Translations under genes and position numbers: made by a program
NCBI GenBank assembly: GCA_946182825.1
Contig: CAMGZH010000001.1
Span: 62,001-126,000, forward strand
From: an uncultured Lachnospiraceae bacterium
Lineage (GTDB): Bacteria; Bacillota; Clostridia; Lachnospirales; Lachnospiraceae
Direction of reading: 5' to 3'
DNA: 64,000 bases
Notes under the pieces: generated by a model
Told to the model about the DNA's origin: nothing
What the model saw: the letters and a program-made list of their open reading frames with translations, nothing else
Database searches by the model: none
Shown: positions 1-9,647 of the stretch, one piece after another
Position numbering within the stretch: the first letter of the stretch is position 1
How the letters are laid out: each line of letters begins with the position of its first letter

Positions 1-1
1 A

Positions 2-652
2 AAGGAACGGCGTTTCCTTGTATCCGAGTCCGTTCGTGGAGAGGGAGCAACGCTTTTAGACAAGAATGGTGAGCGTTTTGCCAACGAGCTTCTTCCTCGT
101 GATCTTTTGACCAAAGAGATCTTAAAGCAGATGGACAAGGATCATACCAAGCATGTATGGCTGAACATGATGGCGATCAAGAATCTGGATATTACGAAGA
201 GATTCCCACACATTGTGGAGCACTGTCTTGCCAACGGTGTCGATCCTACCAAGGAATACGTTCCGGTGGTTCCGGCCCAGCATTATTTCATGGGTGGTGT
301 ATATGTGGATCTGAACTCCCATACTTCCATGAACCATCTGTATGCAGCGGGAGAGACCTGTTGTAACGGTGTCCACGGCAAGAATCGTTTGGCAAGTAAT
401 TCTCTTCTGGAGAGTCTTGTGTTTGCCCGCAACGCGGTAAACAATATGCAGGAAGTTGATCAGAAGAGAGCATGGGAAGGACGCACACCGAAGTTCCTTT
501 GCAATCTGGATAAATCTCTGACGGAGATTGCAGACATTTATGAAATCGACCTGGATCTGATGGGGGATGACGCCAGACGATCCGAACTTTATAAAGACCT
601 GGTCTGGGACGAGATCGACCGGGAATCTCAGGAAGGAAGTAACAAGTCATGA
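2..652 (+). CDS. nadB: L-aspartate oxidase, 3' part (5' end outside window)
   Basis: Flavoprotein that oxidises L-aspartate to iminoaspartate, the first step of de novo NAD synthesis. The open frame runs in from the left edge, so the FAD-binding N-terminus is missing. Visible are the family-typical segment around RRFLVSESVRGEGA, then LDKNGERFANELLPRD, the GG(V)YVDLNSHTS stretch, YAAGETCCNGVHGKNRLASN and the SLLESLVFA block that lines the FAD site in the succinate dehydrogenase/fumarate reductase superfamily. The C-terminal helical domain is only about 80 residues after that, shorter than in many NadB proteins. The stop overlaps the nadC start by 4 bp (ATGA), indicating translational coupling. 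Confidence 0.93.
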   Translation, partial: KERRFLVSESVRGEGATLLDKNGERFANELLPRDLLTKEILKQMDKDHTKHVWLNMMAIKNLDITKRFPHIVEHCLANGVDPTKEYVPVVPAQHYFMGGVYVDLNSHTSMNHLYAAGETCCNGVHGKNRLASNSLLESLVFARNAVNNMQEVDQKRAWEGRTPKFLCNLDKSLTEIADIYEIDLDLMGDDARRSELYKDLVWDEIDRESQEGSNKS

Positions 653-1506
653 CAGATCCAACATTAAAGTTAAATGCTGATCCGCTGATTTTATCCGCGC
701 TCAGAGAGGATATTACAAGCGAGGACGTTACCACAAACGCCATCATGCGGGAAGGAAAGCTCGGAACCTGCGATCTTTTATGTAAGGAAGACGGTATTAT
801 CTGTGGCCTTACTATTTTTGCAAGAACCTTCCATCTCCTTGATGAACAGACAAAGGTAGAACTTTTTGTCAAGGACGGAGATGCAGTAAAGAAGGGGGAT
901 AAGCTGGCAACGGTGACCGGTGACATCCGTGTTCTGCTTTCCGGCGAGAGGACCGCTCTGAATTACCTTCAGAGAATGAGTGGTATTGCGACCTATACCA
1001 ATAAGGTTGCGAGTCTTTTAGAAGGTTGCAAGACAAAGCTTCTCGACACAAGAAAGACCACACCGAACAACCGCCTTTTCGAGAAATATGCGGTCAAGGT
1101 TGGAGGCGGCACAAACCACCGCTATAATCTCACCGATGGTGTTCTGATCAAGGATAATCACATCGGTGCAGCCGGCAGCATCACAAAGGCTGTGGAGATG
1201 ACAAGGGAATATGCACCTTTCGTTCGCAAGATCGAGGTGGAGACAGAGACCTTGGAACAGGTAGAAGAGGCAGTGGCAGCAGGCGCTGACATCATTATGC
1301 TGGATAACATGGATCATGATACCATGAAGAAGGCGGTGGAGATCATTGCAGGCCGTGCCGACACAGAGGTTTCAGGTAATATTACCAGAGAGAATGTAAA
1401 AGCCATCGCGGATCTCGGGGTGGACTATGTTTCCTCCGGTGCCCTGACACACTCTGCGCCGATCCTGGATGTTTCTCTTAAGAACCTTCATCCAATCGAA
1501 GCATAA
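649..1506 (+). CDS. nadC: nicotinate-nucleotide pyrophosphorylase (carboxylating), quinolinate phosphoribosyltransferase
   Basis: Converts quinolinate plus PRPP to nicotinate mononucleotide, CO2 and PPi; cytoplasmic. 285 aa, the normal family length. Visible motifs: an N-terminal open-faced sandwich domain, the GERTALNYLQRMSGIAT segment, LDTRKTTPNNRLFEKYAV (Arg/Lys residues binding quinolinate and PRPP), GGGTNHRYNLTDGVLIKDNHI, the EVETETLEQ acidic strand, DIIMLDNMD and the closing VDYVSSGALTHSAP phosphate-binding loop. The start overlaps nadB by 4 bp. A strong hairpin terminator follows 20 bp after the stop, so this is the last gene of the operon. Confidence 0.97.
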   Translation: MTDPTLKLNADPLILSALREDITSEDVTTNAIMREGKLGTCDLLCKEDGIICGLTIFARTFHLLDEQTKVELFVKDGDAVKKGDKLATVTGDIRVLLSGERTALNYLQRMSGIATYTNKVASLLEGCKTKLLDTRKTTPNNRLFEKYAVKVGGGTNHRYNLTDGVLIKDNHIGAAGSITKAVEMTREYAPFVRKIEVETETLEQVEEAVAAGADIIMLDNMDHDTMKKAVEIIAGRADTEVSGNITRENVKAIADLGVDYVSSGALTHSAPILDVSLKNLHPIEA

Positions 1507-1527
1507 CATATATACATAGAATCTGAG

Positions 1528-1573
1528 GCCTCATCGTTTACCGGACCATGATACGGGACGATGGGGCTTTTTG
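1528..1573 (+). terminator. rho-independent terminator after nadC
   Basis: Ten-base stem GCCTCATCGT (1528-1537) pairs with ACGATGGGGC (1558-1567) with one G-U pair, followed by CTTTTTG. Ends the nad operon. The following stretch to about 1720 holds no convincing gene. Confidence 0.85.
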
Positions 1574-1720
1574 TATTATTACAATCCAGGAAAGCGTGGT
1601 GCGTGAACGGCTTCTTCGTAGGCTTTGTGCAGATCCTTCCCATGATGGGGGTCGGCTTTGCTACGGCAGGGGGGTGCAGTGGTTGCAGATGAGGTCCGGG
1701 GAAGGGGAGGCGGATGCGAC

Positions 1721-1749
1721 TTGACTTTAACGCGTTGTGGTGATAGATT
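1721..1749 (+). promoter_or_regulatory. sigma-A type promoter for the ABC importer operon
   Basis: TTGACT (1721-1726), 17-bp spacer, TAGATT (1744-1749). The Shine-Dalgarno GGGAGGAAG lies at about 1778-1786, before the ATG at 1792. No T-box or other riboswitch was recognised in this leader. Confidence 0.6.
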
Positions 1750-1791
1750 TTATGTATTACTTTAATTGACTGTTTTAGGGAGGAAGATCGT

Positions 1792-2775
1792 ATGAAGAAA
1801 AAGGTTATGACGGCGCTTTTATGCGCTACCATGGTAATTGGTATGATGGCCGGCTGTGGAAGTAAGGGTGGATCCGGCAAGAATACAAATGCGAAGTACA
1901 AGATCGGTATCTGTCAGCTGGTTCAGCATCCGGCGCTGGATGCAGCAACCGAAGGTTTTAAGGAAGCAATGGAGAAGGAGCTCGGCAAGGACAATGTAAG
2001 CTTTGATGAGCAGAACGCTGCCGGAGATTCCGCAACCTGTGCAACCATCGCCAACAGCTTTGTTTCTCAGAAGGTAGATCTGATCATGGCAAACGCAACG
2101 GCATCCGTATCCGCATCCGCATCTGCCACAGCAGATATTCCAATTGTCGGAACCTCCGTTACCGACTACGGTACCGCGCTTGGAATCAAGAAGTGGACCG
2201 GAAAGTCCGGAACCAATGTAACCGGAACCAGTGATCTTGCACCTCTGGACCAGCAGGCTCAGATGCTGAATGAGTTGTTCCCGAATGCGAAGAAGGTTGG
2301 CATCATCTACTGTTCTGCCGAGGCGAACTCCAAGTACCAGGTGGATACCATTACACCGTATCTTACCAAGCTTGGTTACACGGTAAAGGCTTACACATTC
2401 TCTGACTCCAATGATGTTGCCTCTGTCACAAAGACAGCTTGTGACAACAGTGATGTGCTTTACATCCCAACCGATAATGTTGCTGCAAACTGTGCCGAGA
2501 ACATCAACAACGTTGCGGTTCAGGCCAAGACTCCGATCGTTGCAGGTGAGGAAGGTATCTGTAAGGGTTGTGGAGTTGCAACACTTTCCATCAGCTACCG
2601 CGACCTCGGTTACAAGACCGGTGAGATGGCAGCCAAGATCTTAAAGGAAGGCACAAAGCCGGGTGAGATGGAGATCGAGACTGCGGATACGGTAACCAAG
2701 GAATATAACAAGGCTCTTTGTGACAAGCTCGGTGTTAAGGTTCCTGAGGATTACAAAGAGATCAAGGCAGACTAA
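1792..2775 (+). CDS. ABC transporter substrate-binding lipoprotein (TrpX-like family)
   Basis: Extracytoplasmic solute receptor of an ABC importer. A 327-aa protein with a signal peptide (KKKVMTALLCATMVIGMMA) ending in a lipobox, MMAGC, so Cys22 or thereabouts should be lipidated. Next come a glycine-rich linker and a two-lobed periplasmic-binding fold of the ABC_sub_bind type (YKIGICQLVQHPALDAATEGF; PIVGTSVTDYG; KVGIIYCSAEANSKYQ; VLYIPTDNVA). The family is associated with aromatic amino acid or other small-molecule uptake, but the ligand cannot be read from sequence. It is the first gene of three, with permease and ATPase directly downstream. Confidence 0.9.
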   Translation: MKKKVMTALLCATMVIGMMAGCGSKGGSGKNTNAKYKIGICQLVQHPALDAATEGFKEAMEKELGKDNVSFDEQNAAGDSATCATIANSFVSQKVDLIMANATASVSASASATADIPIVGTSVTDYGTALGIKKWTGKSGTNVTGTSDLAPLDQQAQMLNELFPNAKKVGIIYCSAEANSKYQVDTITPYLTKLGYTVKAYTFSDSNDVASVTKTACDNSDVLYIPTDNVAANCAENINNVAVQAKTPIVAGEEGICKGCGVATLSISYRDLGYKTGEMAAKILKEGTKPGEMEIETADTVTKEYNKALCDKLGVKVPEDYKEIKAD

Positions 2776-2814
2776 GACAGATAACTAGAAAAAGTAGAAG
2801 TAGGAAATGTAAGT

Positions 2815-3744
2815 ATGGCTCTTAACTTTATGGATTTTGTAGGAGCAATCCCGGGCAATGTGGCGCTGGGACTGATCTGGGGCATCATGGCAATTGGTGT
2901 CTTTGTAACATTTAAGATTTTGAATTTTGCGGATCTGACGGTAGACGGAAGTTTTGCAACAGGAGGAGCGACAGCGGTTGTTTTGATCCTGAACGGGTGG
3001 AGTGCTCCGGCAGCGCTTCTGGCGGCCTTTGCCGTAGGTGCTCTGGCGGGCTTTTGCACCGGACTTTTGCATACCATGCTGGGGATTCCGGATATCCTTT
3101 CCGGAATTCTGATGCAGATTGCTCTCTACTCCGTCAATCTGAATATTATGGGAGGAGCTAACAAAGCCATTTCCGTTGATCAGTATAAGCTGATCATATC
3201 GCAGAGATATTTGAACATGGCGCTGATCATATCCCTCAGTTTTGTACTGGTGGTCATGGTGCTTTGCTACTGGTATTTCGGAACTGAGCAGGGTTGTGCG
3301 ATCCGTGCCACGGGAAGCAATCCGGCCATGAGCCGAGCACAGGGTATCAACATCAACGCTATGAAGGTGATTGCTCTTGCAATCAGTAACGGTCTGGTAG
3401 CCATGGCAGGAGGACTTCTGTCCCAGTTCCAGGGTTATTCCGACATCAACATGGGACGAGGTTCCATCGTAATCGGACTGGCCGCTGTCATCATCGGAGA
3501 GGTTCTTGGCAGTGCCATCTTTGGAAAACGAATGAACTTTATGATCCGACTGGCTTTTGTAACCATCGGAGCGATCATTTACTATCTGGTCATCGGTCTG
3601 GTTCTGTGGCTCCAGATGCCAACCGACGATTTGAAGCTTTTTACCGCGATCATTGTAGCAGTGTTCCTCGCTATCCCTTACATCAAAGGCAAGGCTGGCC
3701 ACTCTTTTGCAGCTGCTGCTAGAAAGGGAGCAAAGAATGATTAA
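2815..3744 (+). CDS. ABC transporter permease (BPD_transp_2 / LivH-like family)
   Basis: Integral membrane subunit of the importer encoded by this operon. 309 aa, about 8-9 hydrophobic segments, including LALGLIWGIMAIGVFVTF near the N-terminus and FVTIGAIIYYLVIGLVLW near the C-terminus. The segment GCAIRATGSNPAMSRAQGIN resembles the coupling-helix region (LRAVGxNxxxAxxxGI) of branched-chain amino acid and sugar permeases. The 3' end overlaps the ATPase start by 8 bp, so the two are probably translated in a coupled way. Confidence 0.9.
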   Translation: MALNFMDFVGAIPGNVALGLIWGIMAIGVFVTFKILNFADLTVDGSFATGGATAVVLILNGWSAPAALLAAFAVGALAGFCTGLLHTMLGIPDILSGILMQIALYSVNLNIMGGANKAISVDQYKLIISQRYLNMALIISLSFVLVVMVLCYWYFGTEQGCAIRATGSNPAMSRAQGININAMKVIALAISNGLVAMAGGLLSQFQGYSDINMGRGSIVIGLAAVIIGEVLGSAIFGKRMNFMIRLAFVTIGAIIYYLVIGLVLWLQMPTDDLKLFTAIIVAVFLAIPYIKGKAGHSFAAAARKGAKND

Positions 3745-4531
3745 GATCACAGATATTTATAAGACCTTTAATCCGGGAACCATCAATGAAAAGCATGCGC
3801 TGAATGGTATTTCTCTTGAACTTAAGGATCAGGATTTTGTTACGGTGATCGGAGGAAACGGTGCCGGTAAGTCTACGCTTTTGAATGCGCTGGCAGGTAC
3901 CTGGCCGGTGGACAGCGGAAGAATTGAGATCGACGGAATTGATGTCACAGGTCTTCCGGAGCACAAGAGAGCAAAGTATCTTGGCCGTGTTTTCCAGGAT
4001 CCCATGACGGGAACCGCTGCCGATATGGAGATCGAAGAGAACCTTGCCCTGGCTGCAAGACGAGGCAGGGGCAGGGGTCTTGGATGGGGAATCACATCCA
4101 AGGAGAAGGAGCATTACAAGGACCTTTTGAAGACCTTTGACCTTGGACTGGAGAATCGTCTGACTGCAAAGGTCGGCCTTCTGTCCGGTGGACAGAGACA
4201 GGCTCTGACCCTTCTGATGGCGACACTGCAGAAGCCGAAGGCTCTCCTTTTGGACGAGCATACAGCGGCGCTGGATCCTAAGACAGCAGAGAATGTTCTT
4301 AAGGCAACGGACCGTATCGTAAAGGAAAACGGTCTGACGACCCTGATGATCACACACAATATGAGAGATGCCATTGCCCATGGCAACCGGCTGATCATGT
4401 TAAACGAAGGCAGGATCATTCTGGATATTTCCGGCGAAGAAAAGAAACGTCTTACCATCGAAGACCTTCTCCACAAGTTTGAAGAGGTATCCGGTCAAGA
4501 GTTTTCAAATGACCAGGCGATCCTTTCATAA
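3737..4531 (+). CDS. ABC transporter ATP-binding protein
   Basis: Energises the importer. From the ATG at 3737 (after AAAGGGAG) it is 264 aa; an upstream in-frame codon at 3707 lies inside the permease gene and lacks a better ribosome site. Walker A is GGNGAGKST, the Q-loop is GRVFQDP, the signature is LLSGGQRQALTL, Walker B is ALLLDEHTAALDP, and the switch His is in MITHNM. A glycine/arginine-rich insertion (ARRGRGRGLGWG) follows the Q-loop, as in ATPases paired with TrpX-type receptors. Last gene of the operon. Confidence 0.93.
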   Translation: MIKITDIYKTFNPGTINEKHALNGISLELKDQDFVTVIGGNGAGKSTLLNALAGTWPVDSGRIEIDGIDVTGLPEHKRAKYLGRVFQDPMTGTAADMEIEENLALAARRGRGRGLGWGITSKEKEHYKDLLKTFDLGLENRLTAKVGLLSGGQRQALTLLMATLQKPKALLLDEHTAALDPKTAENVLKATDRIVKENGLTTLMITHNMRDAIAHGNRLIMLNEGRIILDISGEEKKRLTIEDLLHKFEEVSGQEFSNDQAILS

Positions 4532-4543
4532 ATAGCAGACAGG

Positions 4544-4577
4544 CGGTCCCTTCCGGCAATCGGAGGGACCGTTTTTT
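4544..4577 (+). terminator. terminator after the ABC importer operon
   Basis: CGGTCCC(TT)CCG pairs with CGGAGGGACCG (to 4571) with one bulged T, followed by six T residues. Confidence 0.88.
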
Positions 4578-4649
4578 CGTTACAGGAGGTAGAATACCGG
4601 GAAGCAGGATGGGATTTATGAAATTTTTATTAACAATGAGGGCCCTGCC

Positions 4650-4678
4650 TTGCTTTTGAAAATAAGGTTTTCTATAAT
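4650..4678 (+). promoter_or_regulatory. sigma-A promoter for ftsH
   Basis: TTGCTT (4650-4655), 17-bp spacer, perfect TATAAT (4673-4678), about 44 bp before the ftsH start. It separates ftsH-uvrC from the ABC operon. Confidence 0.78.
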
Positions 4679-4721
4679 AACTTAGTGCAGTATAACTAGA
4701 AATGAGCAGGAGGACACTGCG

Positions 4722-6707
4722 GTGGAAGATTTTAACAATAATAAAGGACAGGGAAATAAGGGGGACAAGCAACCACCTTATCGCAATCCCATCATTATGT
4801 TCATCCTTTTCTCACTGGTTGCGGTTTTTATTGTAAGCATTATTTATAAAGGGATCGGTTCTTCAACGAACCAGGAGATCAGCTACGATAAGTTCTATAA
4901 GCTTGTAGAGGCCGGAGATGTGAGAAGTGTGGAGTTCGATGGAAGCAGGATCAATGCTAAGCTGAAGCGGACGAGCACATTCTTTGCAGATGAGGATGAC
5001 AAGAAGCTTCAGGAGGCGTATTTCCAGAGTACCGGTCAGAGACTGGACGTCACCTATTACACGGGATATTTAGAGGACAGCGAGCTTCTTCCTCTACTTA
5101 AGAAGCAGGATGTTACGATCACGAGAGGAAATTCTTCCTCTACATCAGCCATGATCTATAACATATTGAGTTATGTGATTCCGCTGGTATTGATCTGGAT
5201 CGTTTTTGGCATGCTGCTGCGCCACATGGGCGGTGGAGCCGGTGGCGGCGGAGTCTTTTCCGTGGGCAAGAGCAATGCCAAGGTATATGTTGAGAAGTCT
5301 ACCGGCGTTACCTTTAAGGATGTAGCCGGTCAGGATGAGGCGAAGGAATCCCTGCAGGAGGTAGTAGACTTTCTGCATAATCCGGGTAAGTATACCCAGA
5401 TCGGAGCTAAGCTTCCAAAGGGAGCACTTCTGGTGGGCCCCCCGGGAACCGGTAAGACGCTTCTGGCCAAGGCGGTTGCAGGAGAAGCGGGAGTACCGTT
5501 CTTCTCGCTGGCAGGTTCTGATTTTGTAGAGATGTTTGTTGGTGTGGGTGCTTCCCGTGTCAGGGATCTTTTCCGTGAAGCCCAGAAGCAGGCACCGTGT
5601 ATTATTTTCATCGATGAGATCGATGCAATCGGTAAGTCCCGTGATTCCCGATTCGGAAGTGGCGGTAACGATGAGCGTGAGCAGACCTTGAATCAGTTGT
5701 TAGCTGAGATGGATGGATTTGATACCAGTAAGGGTCTTCTGATCCTTGCAGCTACGAACCGACCGGAGGTTCTGGATAAGGCTCTGCTTCGTCCGGGTCG
5801 TTTTGACCGAAGGATTATTGTAGACCGACCGGATATGAAGGGCCGACTGGAGACCTTAAAGGTTCACTCCAAGGATGTTAAGATGGATGAGTCATGCGAT
5901 CTGGATGCTATTGCGCTGGCGTCTGCCGGTCTGGTAGGATCCGATCTTGCCAATATCATCAATGAGGCAGCGATCCTGGCGGTTGAGAACGGAAGAATGG
6001 CGGTTACCCAGACGGATCTCTTCGAGGCCTTCGAGCGTGTGGCTGTGGGCGGTAAGGAGAAGAAGGATCGTCCGATGAGCGATAAGGAGCGTAAGGTGGT
6101 TTCTTACCATGAGGTTGGACATGCTCTTGTATCCGCTCTCCAGAAGAATACCGATCCGGTACAGAAGATCACCATTGTTCCCCGAACCATGGGAGCTTTG
6201 GGTTATACCCTTCAGACACCGGAGGAGGAGAAGTTCCTTCAGAGCAAGGATGAGCTGTTGGAGGATATTGCAACCTTCATGGGTGGCCGTGCGGCAGAGC
6301 AGCTGGTATTTAATGTTTCTACAAGCGGAGCGGCAAATGATATCGAGAAGGCTACCTCCATCGCCCGTAACATGGTTACAAGATTTGGTATGTCGAAGAA
6401 GTTTGGCATGATGGGTCTTGCGACGGTGGAGAGCCAGTATCTTGACGGAGCGGCTTCCATGACCTGCGGTGAGGCAACTGCCAGCCAGGTGGATGAAGAG
6501 GTTCTGGATATCATTACCACACAGTATGACCAGGCGATGAAGCTTCTGACAGAGAATCGTCAGGCTTTGGATGAGATCTCCGAGTATCTCTATGAGAAGG
6601 AGACCATCACCGGTAAGGAATTTATGGATATGTTCCGTAAGATCACCGGAATTGAGGAAGAACCAAAGGATACATCAGACGATAACAGTATGTTTGAGGA
6701 AGATTGA
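4722..6707 (+). CDS. ftsH: ATP-dependent zinc metalloprotease FtsH
   Basis: Membrane-bound AAA+ protease that degrades misfolded membrane proteins and regulators. 661 aa from a GTG start at 4722, preceded by AGGAGG at 4708-4713. Layout: first membrane helix (about 24-44), extracytoplasmic domain, second helix (about 146-165), glycine-rich linker, AAA+ domain with Walker A GPPGTGKT, Walker [11 protein letters not shown] and second region of homology [20 protein letters not shown], then the M41 peptidase domain with the zinc motif HEVGH (HExxH). The acidic C-terminus ([17 protein letters not shown]) is typical. uvrC starts 4 bp downstream. Confidence 0.97.
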   Translation: MEDFNNNKGQGNKGDKQPPYRNPIIMFILFSLVAVFIVSIIYKGIGSSTNQEISYDKFYKLVEAGDVRSVEFDGSRINAKLKRTSTFFADEDDKKLQEAYFQSTGQRLDVTYYTGYLEDSELLPLLKKQDVTITRGNSSSTSAMIYNILSYVIPLVLIWIVFGMLLRHMGGGAGGGGVFSVGKSNAKVYVEKSTGVTFKDVAGQDEAKESLQEVVDFLHNPGKYTQIGAKLPKGALLVGPPGTGKTLLAKAVAGEAGVPFFSLAGSDFVEMFVGVGASRVRDLFREAQKQAPCIIFIDEIDAIGKSRDSRFGSGGNDEREQTLNQLLAEMDGFDTSKGLLILAATNRPEVLDKALLRPGRFDRRIIVDRPDMKGRLETLKVHSKDVKMDESCDLDAIALASAGLVGSDLANIINEAAILAVENGRMAVTQTDLFEAFERVAVGGKEKKDRPMSDKERKVVSYHEVGHALVSALQKNTDPVQKITIVPRTMGALGYTLQTPEEEKFLQSKDELLEDIATFMGGRAAEQLVFNVSTSGAANDIEKATSIARNMVTRFGMSKKFGMMGLATVESQYLDGAASMTCGEATASQVDEEVLDIITTQYDQAMKLLTENRQALDEISEYLYEKETITGKEFMDMFRKITGIEEEPKDTSDDNSMFEED

Positions 6708-6711
6708 TCAT

Positions 6712-8565
6712 ATGTTTTCCATACAGGATGAATTAGCTAAACTCCCGGATCAACCGGGAGTTTATATTATGCATGATAAAACCGATGCTATTATCTACAT
6801 CGGAAAGGCCAAAAGTCTGACAAAGCGGGTACATCAGTATTTCCAGCCCAGTCATGATGAGGGTATCAAGAAAAAGCAGATGGTGGCCCATATCCACCGT
6901 TTTGAGTACATTGTTACGGATTCCGAGCTGGAAGCCTTGATCCTTGAGAACAATCTGATCAAGGAACACAGACCGAAGTATAACACCATGCTTCGGGATG
7001 ATAAGACCTATCCCTATATCCGTGTCACCCTGGGAGAGGCATATCCCAGGGTGCTTTTTTCAAGACGTGTCCTAAAGGATAAAAGCCGTTACTTCGGGCC
7101 CTTCACTTCGGCAGGGGCAGTAAAGGATACCATCGATCTGGTGAATAAGCTGTTTCACCTTCGTACCTGTAACCGGCAGTTCCCCAGGGATATGAAGAAG
7201 GACAGGGCCTGTCTGAACTATCACATGAAACAGTGTCCGGGGGTTTGTCAGAATCTGATCTCGGAGGCTGACTACAACGAACACATCCGGCAGGCAATGG
7301 AATTTCTGGATGGGCATGACGGTCCGGTGGTCAAGGAACTGACGCAAAAGATGCAGGAGGCGTCAGCCGCCATGGAATTTGAAAAGGCAGCCTCCTACCG
7401 GGATCTCATTGCCTCTGCGAAGGAATGTGTACAGAAGCAGAAGATCACCGACACCGGAGGAGAAGACCGGGATATTGTGGCGATGGCCATCGACGGAGAA
7501 GACGCGGCAGCTGTGGTCTTCTTTATCCGTGGAGGCCGGATGATCGGACGGGATCACTTCTTTATGAATGTCCGTGTGGATGATGACAGGGACAGTCTGA
7601 TGGAGACCTTTCTGCAGCAGTTCTACTCCGGTACACCCTTTATTCCGAAGGAGATCTACCTGCAAAGAGAACTGCCGGATATGGAGATGATCGGGGCATT
7701 TCTTTCAGAAAAAAGAGGAAGTGCCGTTCGTCTGGTGGCTCCAAAGCGTGGGCAGAAGACCCGGCTGGTGGAGCTGGCGTGGAAGAATGCCTCCATGATC
7801 CTTACCAAGGACAAGGAAAGGATCAAGCGTGAGGAAGGCAGAACCATAGGAGCGATGAAGGAGCTTTCCGAGTTGCTGTCCCTGCCGGGCATTCACCGGA
7901 TGGAAGCTTACGATATCAGTAACACCAACGGCTTCCAAAGCGTGGGTTCCATGGTGGTGTTTGACAAGGGAAAGCCCCTTCGCAGTGACTACCGTAAATT
8001 CAAGATCAAAACGGTGGTGGGCCCCAATGATTACGCCTCCATGAAGGAGGTACTGACCCGCCGTTTCTCCCACGGACTTGAAGAAAAAAGAGCCGGAGGA
8101 GAAGAAGCTACGGGAAGCTTTACCAGATTTCCGGATGTGATCATGATGGATGGAGGCCGCGGACAGGTGAACATTGCCCTAGAGGTGATGAAGGAGCTGT
8201 CCCTCCAGATTCCGGTCTGCGGAATGGTAAAGGATGACCACCACAGGACAAGGGGACTTTTTTATAATAACGTGGAGATCCCCATCGATAGGAGCAGCGA
8301 GGCTTTTAAGCTGATCACAAGACTTCAGGATGAAGCCCACCGGTTTGCCATCGAGTACCACAGATCCCTGAGGAGTAAGGGTGCGGTCAAGAGTTTCCTG
8401 GATGATGTGGAAGGAATCGGACCGGCAAGGCGGAAAGCTCTAATGAAGCGCTTTGTCAGTGCGGAGGCTATCAAAAGCGCTACGCTGGAGGAACTTGCAG
8501 AGACGGAATCCATGAACCGGGAGGCGGCTGAGAATCTCTACCGTTTTCTACATCCGCAGGACTGA
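6712..8565 (+). CDS. uvrC: excinuclease ABC subunit C
   Basis: Makes the 3' and 5' incisions in nucleotide excision repair together with UvrA and UvrB. The start is the ATG at 6712 after GAGGAAG, giving 617 aa; an open frame extends 47 codons upstream but lies within ftsH. Domains: GIY-YIG nuclease ([20 protein letters not shown]), the Cys-containing [13 protein letters not shown] segment, a UVR motif ([14 protein letters not shown]), an RNase H-like domain ([32 protein letters not shown]) and C-terminal helix-hairpin-helix ([16 protein letters not shown]). Pairing with ftsH suggests co-transcription. Confidence 0.96.
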   Translation: MFSIQDELAKLPDQPGVYIMHDKTDAIIYIGKAKSLTKRVHQYFQPSHDEGIKKKQMVAHIHRFEYIVTDSELEALILENNLIKEHRPKYNTMLRDDKTYPYIRVTLGEAYPRVLFSRRVLKDKSRYFGPFTSAGAVKDTIDLVNKLFHLRTCNRQFPRDMKKDRACLNYHMKQCPGVCQNLISEADYNEHIRQAMEFLDGHDGPVVKELTQKMQEASAAMEFEKAASYRDLIASAKECVQKQKITDTGGEDRDIVAMAIDGEDAAAVVFFIRGGRMIGRDHFFMNVRVDDDRDSLMETFLQQFYSGTPFIPKEIYLQRELPDMEMIGAFLSEKRGSAVRLVAPKRGQKTRLVELAWKNASMILTKDKERIKREEGRTIGAMKELSELLSLPGIHRMEAYDISNTNGFQSVGSMVVFDKGKPLRSDYRKFKIKTVVGPNDYASMKEVLTRRFSHGLEEKRAGGEEATGSFTRFPDVIMMDGGRGQVNIALEVMKELSLQIPVCGMVKDDHHRTRGLFYNNVEIPIDRSSEAFKLITRLQDEAHRFAIEYHRSLRSKGAVKSFLDDVEGIGPARRKALMKRFVSAEAIKSATLEELAETESMNREAAENLYRFLHPQD

Positions 8566-8571
8566 CAAAGT

Positions 8572-8600
8572 TTGACAAAAAAACGCCATCCAATTATTAT
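8572..8600 (+). promoter_or_regulatory. sigma-A promoter for hprK
   Basis: Consensus TTGACA (8572-8577), 17-bp spacer, TATTAT (8595-8600), starting 6 bp after the uvrC stop. AAAGGAGG follows before the ATG at 8636. Confidence 0.75.
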
Positions 8601-8635
8601 ACTAATGGGCGTATTTACGCTGAAAGGAGGATGCT

Positions 8636-9583
8636 ATGGCCATTGTACAGGAAGGCGCATTGCTCAGTGACATTGCTGAGAAGATGCAACTGAAAAATTA
8701 CACACCGGAGATCGATTTAACAGAATGTCGGGTAAGGGTTCCGGATATTAACCGACCGGCATTGCAGCTGAACGGATTCTATGATCATTTTGACAAGAAC
8801 AGGATCCAGCTGATTGGAATGGTAGAGTACGCATACCTCCACAGCAACAAGACCCCGGAGGAGCGGATCGAGATCTATCAGAAGCTTTTTGCATATAAGC
8901 TTCCGTGCATGATCATCTGTCGTGGGCTTGAGCCGGAGGACGCTTTACTGAAGGTGGCAAGGGAATGCAACATGCCGATCCTTGGAACCAAGCGGGCAAC
9001 CTCTGAGTTCGAGGCAGAGCTGATCTATACGCTGAATGCAGAGCTGGCTCCAACCACCACCATTCACGGCGTTTTAGTGGATGTCTACGGAGAAGGTCTT
9101 CTGATCACAGGAGAGAGCGGAATCGGTAAGTCCGAGGCAGCGCTTGAGCTGGTTCGAAGAGGACATCGTCTGGTGGCGGATGATGTGGTTGAGATCCGTC
9201 GTATCAACGACCACACCCTGATGGGATCATCTCCTGCCATCACAAAGCACCTGATCGAGCTTCGCGGCATTGGTATTATCGATGTTAAGAGCCTGTACGG
9301 TGTTGAGTGTGTTAAGGACAATCAACAGATCGATCTGGTGATCAAGTTGGAGGACTGGCATCGGGATACAGAATATGACAGACTCGGACTTGAAGATGAA
9401 TATATGGATATTCTGGGACATGATGTGGTATGTCATTCTCTACCGATCCGTCCGGGCCGTAACCTGGCCATCATCTGTGAGACGGCAGCCGTGAACCATC
9501 GTCAGAAGAAGATGGGTTACAACGCTGCCGCAGAGCTGTATCGACGTGTACAGGACAACATTGCCGGAGGCGGTGACAAATAA
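8636..9583 (+). CDS. hprK: HPr kinase/phosphorylase
   Basis: Bifunctional sensor enzyme that phosphorylates (and dephosphorylates) the regulatory serine of HPr and Crh, controlling carbon catabolite repression. 315 aa, standard length. The P-loop is GESGIGKSE, preceded by the conserved TIHGVLVDVYG histidine region and followed by RRGHRLVADDVVEI. The family signature segment IELRGIGIIDVKSLYG and the C-terminal LPIRPGRNLAIICETAAVNHR are present. A probable partner, the Crh-like protein with an intact target serine, is encoded 4.2 kb downstream in the same orientation. Confidence 0.97.
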   Translation: MAIVQEGALLSDIAEKMQLKNYTPEIDLTECRVRVPDINRPALQLNGFYDHFDKNRIQLIGMVEYAYLHSNKTPEERIEIYQKLFAYKLPCMIICRGLEPEDALLKVARECNMPILGTKRATSEFEAELIYTLNAELAPTTTIHGVLVDVYGEGLLITGESGIGKSEAALELVRRGHRLVADDVVEIRRINDHTLMGSSPAITKHLIELRGIGIIDVKSLYGVECVKDNQQIDLVIKLEDWHRDTEYDRLGLEDEYMDILGHDVVCHSLPIRPGRNLAIICETAAVNHRQKKMGYNAAAELYRRVQDNIAGGGDK

Positions 9584-9647
9584 TATAGACCCGGGTGCAC
9601 TTTTCCCGTAATAAAGTGAGTATTTCTAGTAACAAGGAGCAACATCA

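Noticed and set aside
1580..1690. Hydrophobic translation (VNGFFVGFVQILPMMGVGFATAG) between nadC and the ABC operon
   Set aside because: No start with a ribosome site and a stop soon after; possibly a decayed membrane gene fragment, but too short to support.
2785..3750. Long minus-strand frame (321 aa) opposite the ABC permease
   Set aside because: Shadow of the permease gene; no family motif or ribosome site, and the plus-strand protein has clear homology features.
4601..4659. Small frame MKFLLTMRALPCF upstream of ftsH
   Set aside because: Lies before the ftsH promoter -10 and after a terminator, so it is unlikely to be transcribed.
8598..8603. TATACT as the -10 of hprK
   Set aside because: Spacing to TTGACA would be 20 bp; TATTAT at 8595 with 17 bp is the better choice.
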